Assembly (NCBI RefSeq): GCF_002797445.1
Contig: NZ_PGEP01000001.1
Span: 1-64,000 of the forward strand
Reading direction: 5' to 3'
DNA: 64,000 nucleotides
Source of the DNA: Acidovorax sp. 69
GTDB taxonomy: Bacteria > Pseudomonadota > Gammaproteobacteria > Burkholderiales > Burkholderiaceae_C
In this document: piece by piece, positions 63,952 through 64,000 of the stretch
Layout of the letters: each line of letters opens with the position of its first letter
Position numbering within the stretch: the first letter of the stretch is position 1
The notes under the pieces: model-generated
Seen by the model: the letters and a program-made list of their open reading frames with translations, nothing else
The model's database searches: none
Told to the model about the DNA's origin: nothing
Translations under genes and position numbers: made by a program

Positions 63952-64000
63952 ATGACAACCACCACCACATTCCAAGTTCAAGGCATGACTTGCGGCCACT
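63952..64000 (+). CDS. copZ: Copper chaperone CopZ-like heavy-metal-associated protein, 5' part (truncated by window)
   Basis: The first 16 residues MTTTTTFQVQGMTCGH are visible before the window ends. GMTCGHC is the start of the metal-binding loop in CopZ-type chaperones, and the divergent copA gene supports the copper role. AAGGA precedes ATG 63952. Only the metal-binding loop start can be seen. Confidence 0.75.
   Translation, partial: MTTTTTFQVQGMTCGH

Overview
The window is a high-GC chromosomal segment from a betaproteobacterium of the Comamonadaceae, most like Acidovorax or a close relative. Pointers are the monomeric NADP isocitrate dehydrogenase, a Bug-type tricarboxylate-binding protein, paralogous branched-chain-type solute-binding proteins, and a recurring short palindromic intergenic repeat. 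Four parS sites and the mnmG-rsmG-lysE-parA-parB gene block place the right-centre of the window in the chromosome segregation/origin-proximal domain, although dnaA and oriC are not in the window. No rRNA, tRNA, CRISPR array or insertion sequence was seen.

Layout. 0-12.7 kb: end of a BCCT transporter, a ubiquinone-type flavin hydroxylase, a methyltransferase, a zinc-ribbon protein, an NCS2 nucleobase permease, a succinate/acetate CoA-transferase, two convergent paralogous solute-binding proteins, a hotdog thioesterase, a cobalamin adenosyltransferase and an EF-hand protein. 12.7-24.4 kb: a GntR-led polar amino-acid ABC operon, a DUF4397 lipoprotein, a TetR/Bug/esterase operon facing a GlcD-type FAD oxidase, and a NIPSNAP/monooxygenase pair facing an ArsR-YnfA operon. 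24.6-32.4 kb: BON-domain protein, icd, an alpha/beta hydrolase, DUF1993, and an MFS/AraC divergent pair.

32.5-36.5 kb is the most interesting accessory block. It is an operon-like run of four minus-strand genes: a WYL-domain regulator, a DUF2779 protein (Cas4-like Fe-S nuclease fused to a DEDD-type exonuclease), a second PD-(D/E)XK nuclease-like protein, and a small unknown protein. The genes overlap by 28 and 7 bp, the stretch looks lower in GC, and an 18-bp palindrome lies in front of it. A WYL repressor leading a nuclease operon is the layout of several phage-defence systems, so this is proposed as a candidate undescribed defence or nucleic-acid-processing module.

36.7-45 kb: a flavin reductase, then an envelope cluster (alpha/beta hydrolase, CsgG-like, LpoB, YcfL, a COG3014-type lipoprotein, a membrane methyltransferase, an exported unknown). 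45-51 kb: parB, a small hydrolase, parA, lysE, rsmG and mnmG with four parS sites. 51-59 kb: FMN reductase, YkgJ, an ECF41 sigma factor with its CMD partner (both preceded by the same promoter motif), aldolase, GST, MFS, old yellow enzyme, hemerythrin. 59.6-64 kb: a chemotaxis receptor, copA and the start of copZ around a MerR/CueR-type dyad.

Three genes (carboxylesterase, CsgG-like protein, flavin reductase) each lose frame at a C/G homopolymer and each is restored by adding one base. This pattern suggests undercalled homopolymers rather than three pseudogenes.
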